Shown: in pieces, positions 35,732 to 48,565 of the stretch
How positions within the stretch are numbered: position 1 is the first letter of the stretch
Layout of the letters: each line of letters begins with the position of its first letter
Program-made: the position numbers and the translations under genes
DNA from: Lineus longissimus
Taxonomy: Eukaryota > Nemertea > Pilidiophora > Heteronemertea > Lineidae
Length of the DNA stretch: 60,000 nucleotides
Reading direction: 5' to 3'
Assembly: GCF_910592395.1 (NCBI RefSeq)
Contig: NC_088310.1
Coordinates: 26,059,491 to 26,119,490, forward strand
Notes under the pieces: generated by a model
Seen by the model: only the letters and a program-made list of their open reading frames with translations
Database searches by the model: none
Told to the model about the DNA's origin: nothing

Positions 35732-36924
35732 CTGGTGACGACAGCAAAGAAAGATAACTGATAAAAAGACGTGTGATTTCAAATAAGAATCACACTGTGA
35801 ACACGACACAATGGGTAAGGACAAAAACAACGCCAGCCTCTTTGATTCCTATCATGCCTTTCAGTAATCTTATTAAAAAATTGAAGCCGCAGAAGTCTAT
35901 CCTTTCCAGCGCGTTCTTCGGATTGGTCCTACTTTTACATGAGCCAAGTCAGGTACTATAGGAAGCCTTTGAAATACAGCAGCACGTAATCATTCGGAAG
36001 GATAGCTAGGGTAATGAGATAAGTGTTGTATCAGTCACACCAGGAACTGCAAACTTAAGGTTTCTTCATTGTCAAACTTGAAACGATGCCTGTGTACATG
36101 TAATTTCTGCATTCAACGTGAGTTCAGCCATTGTTCTACGAATCAAAATGATAGATGGCCTACAAAAGTCAAACTTCAAACGTACCATCATGTATAGTTT
36201 TAGATGTGGCTGCAGCTGCAACAACGACAACTTTTGAACATTGTGCGTCTAGAGCATCGCTGCAATCGGATGCCACCTTCAACTGATGTAAATTGCTGTC
36301 GTAATAAGGAAAATTTAAAGTAAGAAGGCTAACTGGGTAATTGTATGCTTTTATTTCCAGCTTATGTGCGAGTATCAGCGGAGACGCATGATGAAATCTG
36401 ATTTAATGATGGTGATATATGATAAGTCGAAGGCCACGAGATGGGAATGAACTTACTAAGATTGGCTGAGATAACTGTTTGGTGCTATCATGGAAATTCC
36501 TTTAAAATGCTAAAAAGCCCCTGTATGTTCAGGGCTAATCATTTTCTTGTATCCCACTCCACAGCCGTCACGTAATGCCTACCAAGGTACGTGAGTTATA
36601 AAAACGGACTTGTTCGAAAGTAGATCATAAGTTACATGGAATCAACGTCATAATGTAAGCAGCCTGTCGTAGTTTTTGTTTGCCAGTGACGCATGCCCCC
36701 TGGCAACCGCGCTCAGGGAAAAAAACAAGGGTTAAGTTGAAGACATTTTAAAGAGTGAGACCGCAGACAACAAGCCAGTTAAAAAATGTCAGTAGTAGGC
36801 TTTTAGCGACTTAGACGCCATGACACAGTAGACATATGAACTGTCGTCGAAGAAACCTCATAAAGTTAATATTGGCCTAAACACGAAAAAAAACACACGT
36901 TATCTTTGGTAGGCGGAACTCGCT

Positions 36925-37218
36925 TCAATGACCACACAGTAAGGTAATCATGATAATGAGTATGGGGAGGATAGCGCTTATTATTCTGAGAGGAAATAAG
37001 GTAATAGGAAAATGAAATGAAAAAATCCTCGATGGCACGATCGCGATTTTTTTATCATGATTATCATTCGATTTAGATTCTGAACTGAGGTCATCGATCT
37101 TACGGGCGGCAGATTTCTTACTTAAGGGAATCCGCGTCAGCCAACTGACATCACTTAGATGAAATTGTATCGTTTCTTCAACAGCTGTGGTTGTATCGGT
37201 CGCCCGGCGCACAGACAT
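36925..37218 (-). CDS. Candidate terminal exon with C-terminal hydrophobic segment
   Basis: A 97-codon frame ends in a hydrophobic stretch (IISAILPILIIMITLLCGH) before TGA, which would suit the membrane anchor of a type I protein. A possible acceptor (ACGATAG|AAACATT, about 37,241) has the right phase (2) to follow the exon at 37,542-37,790, but its pyrimidine tract is poor. Proposed only as the possible third exon of a minus-strand gene. Confidence 0.18.
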   Translation of the reverse strand: MSVRRATDTTTAVEETIQFHLSDVSWLTRIPLSKKSAARKIDDLSSESKSNDNHDKKIAIVPSRIFSFHFPITLFPLRIISAILPILIIMITLLCGH

Positions 37219-37541
37219 GACAGACGCAGTAGGAATGTTTCTATCGTTTCTTTATTTGATCAATAACCCATACGTCTCACTGGAATTCCATTGGAAAAAG
37301 ATGCAAATTTCAGTCCAACGGGTGAATGACAGGTAATGGTGATATGGGCAGAGTTTCCTTTCTTATGTAGAGGAGACCCAGGTTTATTTAACTATCCTGA
37401 CAAATTACCGACGCGAAGACACAGATATCAGATGCTCGTACGTCTTTATGGTCATGCACTCTCATGATCAGTAAACACGGCCCGAGGCAGAAAAAACAAT
37501 CGAAGTACTTTGTAATCTAGAAATCGATTGAGATTGCTTAC

Positions 37542-37790
37542 CTTGACCACCATCGCCATCCGATTGTTTGATCAGACCACATTGATCCCGGCCGCACCTC
37601 GACATGGGCAAGGATCAAGTGACGGTCACTTCCTTTCCGGATACCACAAGGGCTGGTCAGATGGTGGCATGTTCCAAGGTCACGCAATGCTTCGGTCTTC
37701 ATTCTAGTATAAATCAGATCACCGGTGGCGGACACGATGGTAAGCCGGTCATGCTCGGTCGTGTCTGCCTCAATTGATACAGTTGGCAGT
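37542..37790 (-). CDS. Candidate internal exon, secreted or membrane protein
   Basis: The frame is open from just after a TGA at 37,801 to a strong donor (TCAAG|GTAAGC), phase 2. It encodes about 82 residues starting LPTVSIEADTTEHDRLTIV, which loosely recalls the first strands of an Ig-type domain, but the B-strand cysteine is absent. Two Cys occur further on (GTCHHLTSPCGI). The acceptor CACTGAG|A has the phase needed to follow the signal-peptide-like exon upstream (38,241-38,338), although its pyrimidine tract is weak. No family assigned. Confidence 0.25.
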
Positions 37791-38240
37791 CTCAGTGATC
37801 AACTGACTGGCGGTCCTACCTTAGGCTAGAAGTCCTTACTAAATTTTCCCCTGTGATTTTTGTTCAACTCATCAATTCTGAAGACAGAACTGAAGGACTG
37901 AAAGACAGCACGATGCCTAAACAGCTGCTTCTCTTGAGAAACGTGGTAAATGGCGAGGCTCTGGGATTTAGACATGTGGTATTTGTCACTTTTAAGGTAT
38001 TAACATCCGCACACATAACGTAATTTGCATTGGTTCATCAACGGTAAAGGCATCTAAGGTATTATTGACCATTTGTCACCATCACCTGGAGCTGGCACGG
38101 GAACACCCGCGCGCCCCCGATATCGGGGTATGAACGGAGTAATCAACTTCCCGCAGGTCCGGAGTGGCAATCAGGCTGAAAGGGGTCATGTCAAGTTCGC
38201 CATCAACCCGTACCAGTACAGGGCAAAATCATTGCCCTAC

Positions 38241-38338
38241 CGACACATGTCGCTTGATCTGATGTAATGATGTGGCAGACCGTTCGTTGAGTGGTGCCAG
38301 ACTTCCACGATGTAAAATATTACCAAAAGTAAAACCAT
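38241..38338 (-). CDS. Candidate first coding exon with signal peptide
   Basis: ATG at 38,338 (context GCGATGG) opens a 32-codon frame MVLLLVIFYIVEVWHHSTNG... that ends at TCG|GTAGGG, phase 2. The first 14 residues form a hydrophobic signal sequence. Its phase matches the candidate exon at 37,542-37,790. The opposite strand is also open here (38,349-38,633), so the call is tentative. Confidence 0.22.
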
Positions 38339-38803
38339 CGCAGTAGAAATGGAACGTTTCTTTTCAGTGCGCGGGAGTATAAGCGACGGGCCGAGATCAG
38401 GCAGCTCACTAACAAGTAATTCCATTATTACGCGAAGGGGTAATATTGATGAATCCTCATCCAACATGGCCAGAGCAAAGAAAAGAGACGTTAATCTCAG
38501 GCACAAACACGGTGATGTAAAACACCCTGTTTGGCCTTACCGTCAATTTGATTGTAATGAAACGGGATCCATTCTATCAGCTAAGAGCATTTTTTTCTAC
38601 CAACGGTTGCTATTACGCTGCTTTTTTATGTGAGAAGCCAGAAGAAATAGCAGAAGATTAGATAAGGACAGCGCAGAAGAAAAGGTATAATTTGATCGAT
38701 GCTGCACTCCAGAAAGACCACTAGAATCAGATGGAATTTCACGAGTGGGTGTCGATGGACTGATTTAAAATCGGTTGGCCACCTTTTGCGTGGTTAGCCA
38801 CCA

Positions 38804-39121
38804 TTACATAAGTATCATAAAAACGCTAACCTCGCCAGTGAATAATTTGAAAAACCAATTACCCTGTCGGGCAGAGTCATTCTCTAACAGTGGTGCTGGG
38901 GGACCGCAGTGGGAAAAGCCCTTGTGGAAGTAGGCATTCACGGTATCTTGTCTCAAACATTTATATGTATTGTTGATTACACTGTAAAAAGGCCGACGAT
39001 AGCCAGGGTTAGCTGGGATTGATAATCCGGTCACAAAGTCCGTTAGCAACTTACGGCAATGAAGGAAGAACGCCCATCCTTCCCAACCAGGATCTTCCCA
39101 TTCATCTACGCCTGATACCAC
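38804..39121 (-). pseudogene. Possible pogo/Tigger transposase C-terminal remnant
   Basis: The frame contains INNTYKCLRQDTVNAYFHKGF, resembling the conserved segment at the end of pogo/Tigger (CENP-B-like) DDE transposase domains, where an alpha-helical pattern like AWxxVTxxTIxNCFRKAGF occurs. The rest of the frame is not recognisable. The 41.7-42.2 kb MITEs have pogo/Tigger-type ends, so a relic is plausible, but the match is short. The start codon is GTG in the open stretch, so a real Met start is absent. Confidence 0.22.
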
Positions 39122-39644
39122 CTCATTTCATTTACAAGACAAATTGCCAATCACAAGTTATTGTCTTAGGGTCTTGGCACCAACCTAGAGACATCACGCG
39201 GTCGGATAACCTATTGTGTGTAGTTGATACTAAACTACATACCCAAGCGTTCACTTGATCCAGTCCAGCTGGATCTGAACAGTTGTCCTGCAGTGAGAAA
39301 ATGTATATTCTTCTTCAGATAACAAGTTACTACTATTATACTGTAGTCGTTCGTTCACTAGGCCTACGAGCTGTAATGGCATGTTAAATACTCATGCATC
39401 GGATAATTAGTATGTTCCAGTCTTTTCCCGTGAGTCTCAAAGGTACTATCCATCATCATAAACGGGGGAAGTTTTAGCTAAAGGCGGATGGCTAGTTTAT
39501 TTCCTCGTGATTGGGAAAGCGAATGGAGATTGCTTCTTGTGTGATTTGTAGCTGATGACCTGGATGTCAGGATCCTGACGACCAGCTGTTTGTTTAGCCG
39601 ACTGCAGAAAAAACAAGAAAAGAAAGTACCAGACAGAGCTAAGG

Positions 39645-39890
39645 ATACCTACACCACCTGGCTGTCATTGCCAGTCAATTAACCAACGCCAAGGCAATAT
39701 GAAGAGTTACCGCTCTAATACCCCGCGTCATGCAACTGACTGCAGCAGAAAGACACCGAAATATGGATTCCTACAACCTGAATGCCATTACCAGTCAATC
39801 CACCAACGCCAAGAAAACAATAAGGTAATAGAATGAGTTATCGTTTCTCTAATATACCCTCTGGTGATTCAGCTACCTGTAGAGTGTGGC
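39645..39890 (+). repeat. Diverged tandem duplication, about 120-131 bp period
   Basis: CCAGTCAATTAACCAACGCC (39,671) recurs as CCAGTCAATCCACCAACGCC (39,791). GATACCTACA / GATTCCTACA precede the copies and GAGTTACCG / GAGTTATCG follow them in order. Indels separate the copies, hence the changing period. Confidence 0.65.
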
Positions 39891-39899
39891 GTTGTTGAT

Positions 39900-41735
39900 T
39901 CCTAGCAACGTTACGTCTACTGAACGGCTGATTGAAGAGGCCCAGGAGGGTGCTTTGACACATTGCATCAGAATGCCGGCCGTCCCGTGGTCCAGGCAAT
40001 TAATGATTGGACTCCTACCAATATCACTGAATGTGTGAAACGATAGCTTGTGACAGTGGCGCCAAAACTGTTAACGTCCTCCAGTTTGTCACAGATCGTC
40101 AGTCAGGACGACTTATTCTCTTTTGAGACAAAATACTTTGAAAATAGGCCTACTCTACCCTAATTTACGACAACTCGACATAAGCTTAATTGAGAACACG
40201 CAGCTTACTCCCGGAAAGGTACATGTAAGCCACGCCGATCTCATCTTCGAGAGAGTGCGCGTTTACCGTGAGCAAAACAAACTATCAGATTCCATGCACC
40301 ACCACTGAGAATTCGGGAACATACGTGTCACTTTAATTTGTTGAAAAAATTTGAATTTAAAAGTTTGAAAAATGATTCCTGACTCCTGGGAAGGTATAAA
40401 AAGATGAGCTACATGTTACCAATGTAATCTAATTCGTAACAGCGAACTGTCAGAAGTCATTCATGTGATGCGATAACCCGGTCAATATTTTGTAATGACA
40501 CCAGCTGGCAAATTATTTTCATATTTTTTTGAAGTAATTTCACATGACTTCTAGCGGTATGTGACATATGGATAGGGAGATGTCAGCCGAATAGCTTACG
40601 CCTGCTTTTTACATCGATGGTGCCTGGGGAGACAGTACGTGGCAATGGTGCACGTACTTCATTTGACAAGACAGCTCGGGGCAACTTTCCATTGGCGAGG
40701 TGACACCTGTAATATGACGCTAAATGAATTGTTCTTTATACTTTTTCTGGAAAGTTACATTCCTGCTAAAAAAGCGGTAAGTGATAAAAATATTTGAGTT
40801 TAACGGTGTTCAGTCATAAATGCCGTTAAATTATTGCTGATACACGGTTTAGGATCGATTGTGACCTTGACGTTTCCATGATCCGTGGATGTCAAAGGTC
40901 ATTTGTTGGATATGACCTCCATCAGGCTGATCCCATCGCTGACTGATTAGCACAACCGAAATAAAGAGAGTTAGGTGAATTGGAAACGATAAAGGAGAAA
41001 TATATCAGTGGGAATAAAGAAATTGGCAACGCAGATCCAATAGCAAAGGGTACGTTAGGCTTCCTGAGTACTATGCAAATGCTACGGTCTCACTATTACA
41101 GGGGGATAGGAGTTCCTCAGGTGATCATCTAAACATGCACCGGTTTTCACTGAAGGCTTTGTCACACTTCCTGAGATATATCTTTATCTATTCAAACAGA
41201 GCCCGGCAAAACACCCAGCAAAATCTACCAATACCATGGTGACAATGAGAAAAGTACCACACGGTTAGATTTTTACTCAAGTCTGGCAGCCGCGATCAAC
41301 CAAATATATCATATCTGATCATTTATTGGTTCTGATTGATATTCAATCAAAGATACACGACTTGACATTTGACTTTCGACTTTAAGCACAGACAATTGGT
41401 GAGGTCAACAAACAGTCGCCCCGGGGACTCTTAAAGTTCCCGAGGGAACTTTGAACTTCCATTAAGATCTGACGTTTAAGATATTGTCCTTCTTAATGGA
41501 TGCCAGCTTCAAAGACATATGGTGATTTCGGATCAGGGTTTAAGATGTTCCTTAATTGATTTCATCGGTTGAAGAAATCGACTTAGGCTCTCAGTAATGT
41601 GCTGACTTTTGATTTTGGCGTTGAGATGCATGCCCGAATGGTTACCGTTGTACTGACTGATCGATTTTGCGAGGTAGTCAATATCAGGAAATCCACCAAG
41701 CTGTCCCTATTTTTCCATCATTCCGTTTCCAAATA
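39900..41735. other. No supported gene
   Basis: Only short frames, no splice-supported exons and no recognised repeats. Confidence 0.45.
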
Positions 41736-41966
41736 CAGTGGAACCCCGGTAACACGACCACTCATGGAACCGAGGTTGAATTAGGCCCTTTGGTCGGGTT
41801 AGAGGGGTGAATTTGCTCATTGGGACCGCCCAATCCAGTGTCGTGGTCTGGGTACCGGGATGGTCGTGTTACCTGGGGCCTTGTAATGGTAATTAGAGAG
41901 GAAACCATTCGGGACCGGCGATTGTTGGTCGTTATAGCGGGGTGGTCGCCGACCGGGGTTCCACTG
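41736..41966. mobile_element. MITE with pogo/Tigger-type termini (copy 1)
   Basis: Starts CAGTGGAACCCCGGTAACAC and ends with the inverted GACCGGGGTTCCACTG, with TA on both sides (41,734-41,735 and 41,967-41,968). CAGTGGAACC ends and TA duplication are characteristic of Tc1/mariner pogo/Tigger-derived miniature elements. 231 bp, no transposase. Open frames crossing it are artefacts. Confidence 0.85.
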
Positions 41967-41974
41967 TATAGATA

Positions 41975-42152
41975 CAGTAGAACCTCTCTATTAAGGACAC
42001 CGTTGGGACTGACAAATGCTGTCCTTAATAGAGAGTTGTCCTGATTGGAGAGGTCAAATTGAATGGAAACAACCAATTTGGGACCAAAACTAGTGTCCTT
42101 AATAAGGAGGTTATCCTTAATAGAGAGGTGTCCGCAAAGGAAGGTTCCACTG
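41975..42152. mobile_element. MITE with pogo/Tigger-type termini (copy 2, different subfamily)
   Basis: Starts CAGTAGAACCTCTCTATTAA and ends with the inverted GAAGGTTCCACTG, with TA on both sides (41,973-41,974 and 42,153-42,154). Inner sequence repeats TCCTTAATAGAGAG on both strands, forming a long fold-back. 178 bp. Only eight bases separate it from copy 1. Confidence 0.85.
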
Positions 42153-42154
42153 TA

Positions 42155-45100
42155 TTCCAAATTATTTAAATTTTCATTAATCACGATATCTCAAATCACA
42201 TGGCTAATTGCTGTGAAACGCAGACGAATGTATCGAAAATCGATGGTCATCGATGTCAAAATTGCTAAGTACTATTAAAGTAATACTTGAAACTGAGGTT
42301 TTAAGTTGTCACTTTCAGACGAATTCAATTTCTCTCATCAGCCCTCTGAAGAAATCCGTTGCCATACCCACGCTCCGATACTTGCTGTGGCTGATGACTC
42401 CGATGATTCCTGGACGCACTACATTGCCTTCGGTAATTTCCGAAGGTTTTATCATATAAAACCAGACTCATGTACAGTTTAATCTAATTAACTCGGAAGC
42501 AGATTTAGCCGTTGCTGTTGTTGGCAAGAGGTCTCACGAGCTCATTCACCCCTTTATCTTAGTTATTCTATAAAGAAAGAGTTCACCAATTGCCCAGAAG
42601 CTGTTTGTAGTTGCCCATGCCACTAGCAAAAGCTTTGGATTACAGTCATCAAAGACGAAGCTAGTAATTATAATAAGGCTTTACCATTTCCTTTATGATG
42701 TTTGATGAGGCGCCTGTACTGTTATCATACAGGGAAGAAAAATCCTCTCTCTATTTTCACCCAATACATTCAGAACTTTCGTTTCACCTCAAAGACAACG
42801 GTGCATGATTGTTTCGAGACCATATCTCAGCCTTTCTCCAGACACCCGAGTTAAAAAATTACGAATCAGTCCTGTCTTTTAAATCCGTTGTGGATAAAGC
42901 TGTGACGATGCTATATTTACGTTAGGACCTCGATTGTGCTCCGTCCTCTCCCATGGTCGTACAACCAGAGTAATTACGACTTGATGAGACTCTCTTCAAA
43001 AAGGCAATACACTAGTAAGCTTATAGCAACTTGTATGAAATCTCCTACAGCGGCCGGCGTTTTGACGATGACCACCTGAGACCCTATGTGTCTACCTTTA
43101 CAGCCGTCTCGGAGACAAGTCTTAACATTTCTAGAGTACCTACCCTTGTATCAATGAGACTTATTAGTCCGTGTGCTTATGATCCCCCTCTGCCTGATAA
43201 ATGTTATTAACCTTTGAGTATGTAACCCCATTCTCTGCCCTCGTGCTATCAATGTACGTAATCATACACATGGTATACCATGTGAAAACTTTCGTCACTT
43301 CAGTCGTGCATCCGTGTTTCAGGTGCAACGAAGCTGTCAATGTCATTAGACGACTGTCATTCACTCTAAAAATAAAAGTCTGAGTGGGAGTCGTAGTACA
43401 ATGTACATGTGAATGGTGCGCAACTTCTGTAATGTCAAAATCTGCGTGATAAGGTAAGAAGGTTCAAGAGACAGTTTCACTGGCTCTAACTCTGATCCCA
43501 ATATTATCAAAAGCTGAAGACTACCATGAAAAATACAACCAATTTTGTCTTCACGTAGTAAGCTTATATATCAGAAGATTCAATTTCATTGTTGTTTACA
43601 TTACTGTTTGTCTGTCCAGTGCAATATTGACATTACGTGCCCCGTTGTGAGTTTTTGGCAGGATGTCCATATCCTGTAGACACAAGGTATGGGGATACGT
43701 ATTTACCTTGCGGTCGTTGTTGAGGAGATATAGCTCCAATCTGCCCTTAGAATCATCGAATTGATTCCGTGACATGATAGCTCTGAGTCTAATAGAAGAA
43801 TCCTGAAATTTCCTAACATGGTTCAAGATGCAGACATGTCCATGACCAGACTTGGGGCCATACCGACAGTCTAGGGGAAATATCGCGGCAGTCCATGACC
43901 TTTGTCGCACTGTTCTGTTCGGTTCCCATCGCAAACCCAAATGGTGTGAGATATGTGGACGAGAGCTGGACGCAAAATGCGTTCGCGGGTGTTGGACTCT
44001 TTGGAGAACATCATTCTCTAAACCAGAACAGGGAACCAAATAATGTCAACTGCACGATTCGCATCGACCTTCAACGGCCATGAAAACGGTGATGAAAACC
44101 GCTCCAATCGCCCTTGGGTGTCATTTTCTGGCAAATCGTAATAATAGTTCTTTAATATTCTGCTTTGACTTGGTTGAGATGCTTCTTACTTGATACCTGA
44201 GGCTGATGATATTTCATTATCTTTACGCCCAAATAGGTCGCTATGAAATCATCGCTACCGACCTATTCTAATCATGAGAGCTTGAAGAAAAACATAGAAT
44301 CTCTAACAGTGAGTAGATAGTCAATTTGCTGGACTAACTTGGTAAAAGTCGGAGGAAATTAGGTGCAAGAACAAAGAGACGCCCTGCCCTTAATTGAAAA
44401 CCATAATAATCTACAATGTACTTGTAGCGGTAACTGCTATCAATGGCGCTGATGTATAGGATACAGATTGTATCCTTGACGTTTCAACCATTTCTTCACC
44501 ATTCATTGTAATCTTGGCAACGGACAAAAAAATGAAAATGAAGCCAATGATATCGTCAGTACTCGAAAGATTATGTTTCAATTTGTTGGCCTGGGAATTA
44601 ATGAAATGAATCTATTGATTGCGAATGCTCATTTTTATGACAGGTTCTTATGCGCTTTGATGATAACGACGGATTTGAATTTTGACGTTAAGTTGAATCG
44701 AATATGGTTAACATTCACACTGAGTAGTTTCTTTCAAATCGATTTCTTCTTACGCTGTGTCAATAGTTTCACATCGCAGGGAGTCGCGATTTCCCTTCGC
44801 TTGACAATAAGCTGTGACAGTAATTAACAGATCTGGAACGAGTGCCAGCAAGGTGTGCAGGAAAGCTTACAATCACCAAATGGAGATGCTTTTAAAGTGC
44901 GAATACTAAATTAGCATTATGCAGTATGGCATTTTGCATTTACCACTTATTATATCATAAAAAACGATGATAACGTGACCTTTTTCACAATGCGTCATTT
45001 GCCGGGAGTACGTGTCGATCTATGATGTTGGTGTGGAGCTTCAGGGACCATGGCAACTGCCCACCCACCTATTATCAGCTGGTGTCCCCCGTCAGAGATA

Positions 45101-46378
45101 CAACCAGCTTTATACTGATCTCTCCTTCTCATTATTTTTCTGCTGTTGGCATTATATCTACTGCCAACTGCTAGCCATCTATAGAGTGCATTCTCCACTT
45201 ATTGCATAGTACAGTGTATCAAGAAATTTAACCTTAAATTCCAATATGTGAAACAATCAGGATCGATTCCTGCTCAATTCAACGTGCGTCCCTCGCAGTC
45301 ACCTCATATACTATGCATCGTGATTATTATTTCGCGACCAAGCAACCCCAGCGAAGAATTTTTTACCAACGTCTAGCAGGCCCATTTACAAATGATTTTA
45401 TATCCTACACAAACATTCGCCCCCTCGCAGCCAAATACCGCTTCATCAAGACTCTTAGTCTTAGCGGTGAGATGTTTTTTACCAACTCGCAAATTTTTTT
45501 CTACCTTTGAGAGATCTGCGAGGACAATTTACAATACGCGTCCCATCCCACGCAGACCTACGCCCTCGCTTAGGGAAACAGTAACACTTTATCATGATTA
45601 GGACCTGAACAAACAACAGATATATCACGATAATGTCACGAGTATTAGCTCCCGTTTCTTATCATTATAGGTACTTGAATGTGACCTCATCCGCCAGGAT
45701 TGACAAAAGAAATCAGTGCGACCTTTGGGTAAACCTTTGTCTGGCTCGAAAAAAGAAATAACACAGGATATTGCATCGCACCACTGTGAATACACCCAGA
45801 CTGCGCCCGCAAAGCCAAACTGGACACGCACTATGTTCCGGTTTATTTTCGGTCACGTTAACCAGTGAAAGAAAATCGCTGCCGCCGACTGATTTGCTGC
45901 GGACATCTTCATGCTTCTTTTCTAAAGCTAAAGATAGCTATCTTCAAAGCGGTTGACATGTCAATGAGGCAGATATGAATTCTTTACTCGAGCAGAAAGC
46001 AACAGAAAGGACAAGATGATACGGCGTTCCAAAAAATGAAATGAGATCTGCCGAGATATTTGTTTCTGAACGGACGAAATGGAAGATAATGACGTGCCTA
46101 CATGTACATGTATCTACATTGTAAATATGCCACTGTAATTTTGGCCTGCGATGGACTAAAGTAAGGCTTTCACTGAAACCGATTTCTTTGAGAATTGCCC
46201 GGTATATCTCAGTGAAGTTATTATGGTGATATTTTACGACAAACAACTCCAGTGGCACTAAATGCAACTTGAACCAAGTATCAGACATCTACTGCAAGTA
46301 ATTAGATATAAGATTTGAATAATATTCTGATCATAAGCCAGAAATCGATGTTACCTCGGTCGCGACTTCAATGACTTC
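42155..46378. other. No supported gene
   Basis: Both strands are open across 43,596-44,083, with frames of 147, 63 and 62 codons, but none shows a domain, signal peptide or paired splice sites. One plus-strand frame there has a C-x2-C ... C-x3-C cluster (about 43,950) that is too short to call. Elsewhere nothing seen. Confidence 0.4.
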
Positions 46379-46404
46379 AATGTAATATTAGCTAATATTA
46401 CATT
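46379..46404. repeat. Perfect 26-bp palindrome without spacer
   Basis: AATGTAATATTAG followed immediately by its reverse complement. Directly upstream GACTTCAAT is repeated twice in tandem (46,363-46,380). It could extrude a cruciform. No gene adjoins it. Confidence 0.9.
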
Positions 46405-47277
46405 AGATGATACCACATGAAACAATTTCTTTTCAAGATCAGTTCGTACGAATGCACTGATACTTACTGATTTATTCAACTTGTTGCTGATGTATTATCC
46501 AAAGCTTTTAGTTTGGGAATTTGATGTGCCACACTGCCCTTTTTACCAAGACTAAGTCTAAAATGATCGACATAACATTCGCGTCTAAAAGCCAAAGTGT
46601 CATGATTCCTTAAAATGCGGTTACTTAGAGGTAATGAAAGACAAGATTCAAATGACATAGCGGAGCTAATTGAACTCACGGTTGCATGCACTCCAACAGT
46701 ACATCGGCTCAATACAACATCGCTAAAAATAAGTCGAATAGATCTAACCTTTATCAAACTTTTAGCTTAGATGTGTAAAATTTCCCTTTCTGATGTTAGA
46801 CCATTACTGCTTTCCAGAGAAATTGCATGTGGGAGCGGCCGGTAAGAACAAAACGAATCTTGCTCAGTACCACTTTGGTCATGGCAGGAGGGACGGGTCC
46901 GGAGGCAACTATTCGCAACGGCGATCTTGACCTCTGTCACCAAACAATGTCGTTATCTACCAAACTAAGTGCCAACAAAAGTCTGATGATAAGGACGGCA
47001 TCCATTAACGTTTAATCTGAACCAATCCTTTCCTTCGGGCAAATTCGATTAAGGGATTCAGGCCATCCAATGGTAAATCAACTTCATTGGCTTGAACCTG
47101 GTTTGTACGAATGTTAAGTTGTGTTGATGTTGCGCATCTTCAGATCGAACACCACCTATGACTTGGTTTTTTTTTCACTCAGCGCGTACATCCTTCTAAA
47201 AAAAGCTAGGTCGTGATGTGGAGGGCAGAAAACACATTAATCTAGCCCAGGATCAAATCCGCTTTATTATTAATAAG

Positions 47278-47432
47278 ATGATGTCTAGTTCCCTTCGTCG
47301 TGAGCAAGGGATATTTTCTCACAAACCTGCTTGTACCTGGGTCATCCTTTTACTTTTCTTTGAGGTGGTTTTCCCAAGCGAAAATGACCTCCAGCTTTTC
47401 CCTCAGGAGGCTTTCTATCCACCCATTCGAAG
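47278..47432 (+). CDS. Candidate first coding exon with signal peptide (secreted protein)
   Basis: ATG at 47,278 (A at -3) opens 51 codons ending at a good donor (CGAAG|GTAATG), phase 2. The N-terminus MMSSSLRREQGIFSHKPAC is basic, then the hydrophobic core TWVILLLFFEVVF is followed by PS-END, a credible cleavage site. The mature part starts ENDLQLFPQEAFYPPIR. The longer open frame begins upstream at a GTG, so I chose the first ATG. No family recognised. A cysteine-rich terminal exon on the same strand lies 1.5 kb downstream. Its phase (1) means at least one unseen exon would have to lie between. Confidence 0.4.
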
Positions 47433-48565
47433 GTAATGTCCAAACATGAGAAACTCCTTGCGGTTCACAACCCATTGCCATTACTGATAACAGGAAATAG
47501 ATGTTTGACATCCATCGCTTTTTTACAACCCTGGGAGGAGGACCCTGGTATCGCAACATAAACATGGCAATGGGCCCTCGAATTTAGAATATTTGACAGG
47601 CCTATAATGCATCATTCATTATATCATGCGGCTTCCCCGCCATGGCTTGATAATGAGATCCAGTGACATCAAGTGAATTCGGACTGGCATCATTGACTAA
47701 TGCGTGTACAATTCTGACATGTCAGGGACCCACTATAATCACTGACGTGCATTCATAATGCATCAACAATGACAAGATGTCCCCAACAATGCCACTTGTG
47801 CTTCCGGAAGCGGAATACTAAATGGGTAACCAGGGGGTTTACATGTCATGTCATGAACGGCTCCAGCTCATTTCCTTGGCTGGTGTATTATTGAAGAATG
47901 GTTAGCACCAATGTGTTATGATATGGTAAGGCAGGTTGTTAGTATCGCAGATTGGTAATGCTACAAAGAATTATTTACAAGCGAATCTGGTCTAATAGAT
48001 GATTAGGGAGGTTAAGTATACTTGTCAAAAGACACCATACAGGGTTACTGTCCGCGATACAATGCAACACATTCAGGAATTAGAAGATTCGCCGGCCGTT
48101 ATGGAAGTACTTAGTATGGAAGCACGAGCTATTTTGAACGAAGCCTGAAGACAACTGTTAACAGTTAGGCTTAAATTACTTTATCGCATTGGATACCAGT
48201 TCGGCAAGAATGAATAAAGATCAGCATTCATGCATTATTGGTAGAGCTGATTCGTCTAGAGTCATATCTGCGCTATGATCTTTGAACATAGATGAGCACC
48301 GACGTACTCTCTAAAGATCAGTCTCCCCGTCTCATCCAGCCATTTTGCATTAGTCCTCACGTTAGACTGAGGAACTATTGGCCTTAGTCACGCTAACGTA
48401 TTCAGGTTTGGAGGATTATTAGGGCAGGGACAGATGAGGACGATTGTCAGAGAGTCCGGCTAACGACGGCGTGGAACACGATGGCAAAGTTAATGCCCTC
48501 CAAATTTGATGTAGATGAATGTATAAGCACAGCGTACCTCAAAGCTCCTTTATTACCACCTATAC

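Noticed and set aside
41762-42184. 140-codon minus-strand frame reading YSGTPVTRPL-like segments, echoed at 54,127-54,342
   Set aside because: The shared peptide is the translation of MITE terminal inverted repeats (CAGTGGAACCCCGG...), not a protein domain.
43596-44083. 147-codon minus frame and a plus frame with a CxxC-like cluster
   Set aside because: No recognisable domain on either strand and no consistent splice sites; the Cys cluster is too short and isolated for a zinc finger.
46379-46404. TAATATTAC, the nonanucleotide of circular Rep-encoding DNA virus origins
   Set aside because: It lies in the arms of a perfect palindrome and not in a hairpin loop; no Rep-like frame or viral sequence is nearby. 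It is chance in AT-rich DNA.
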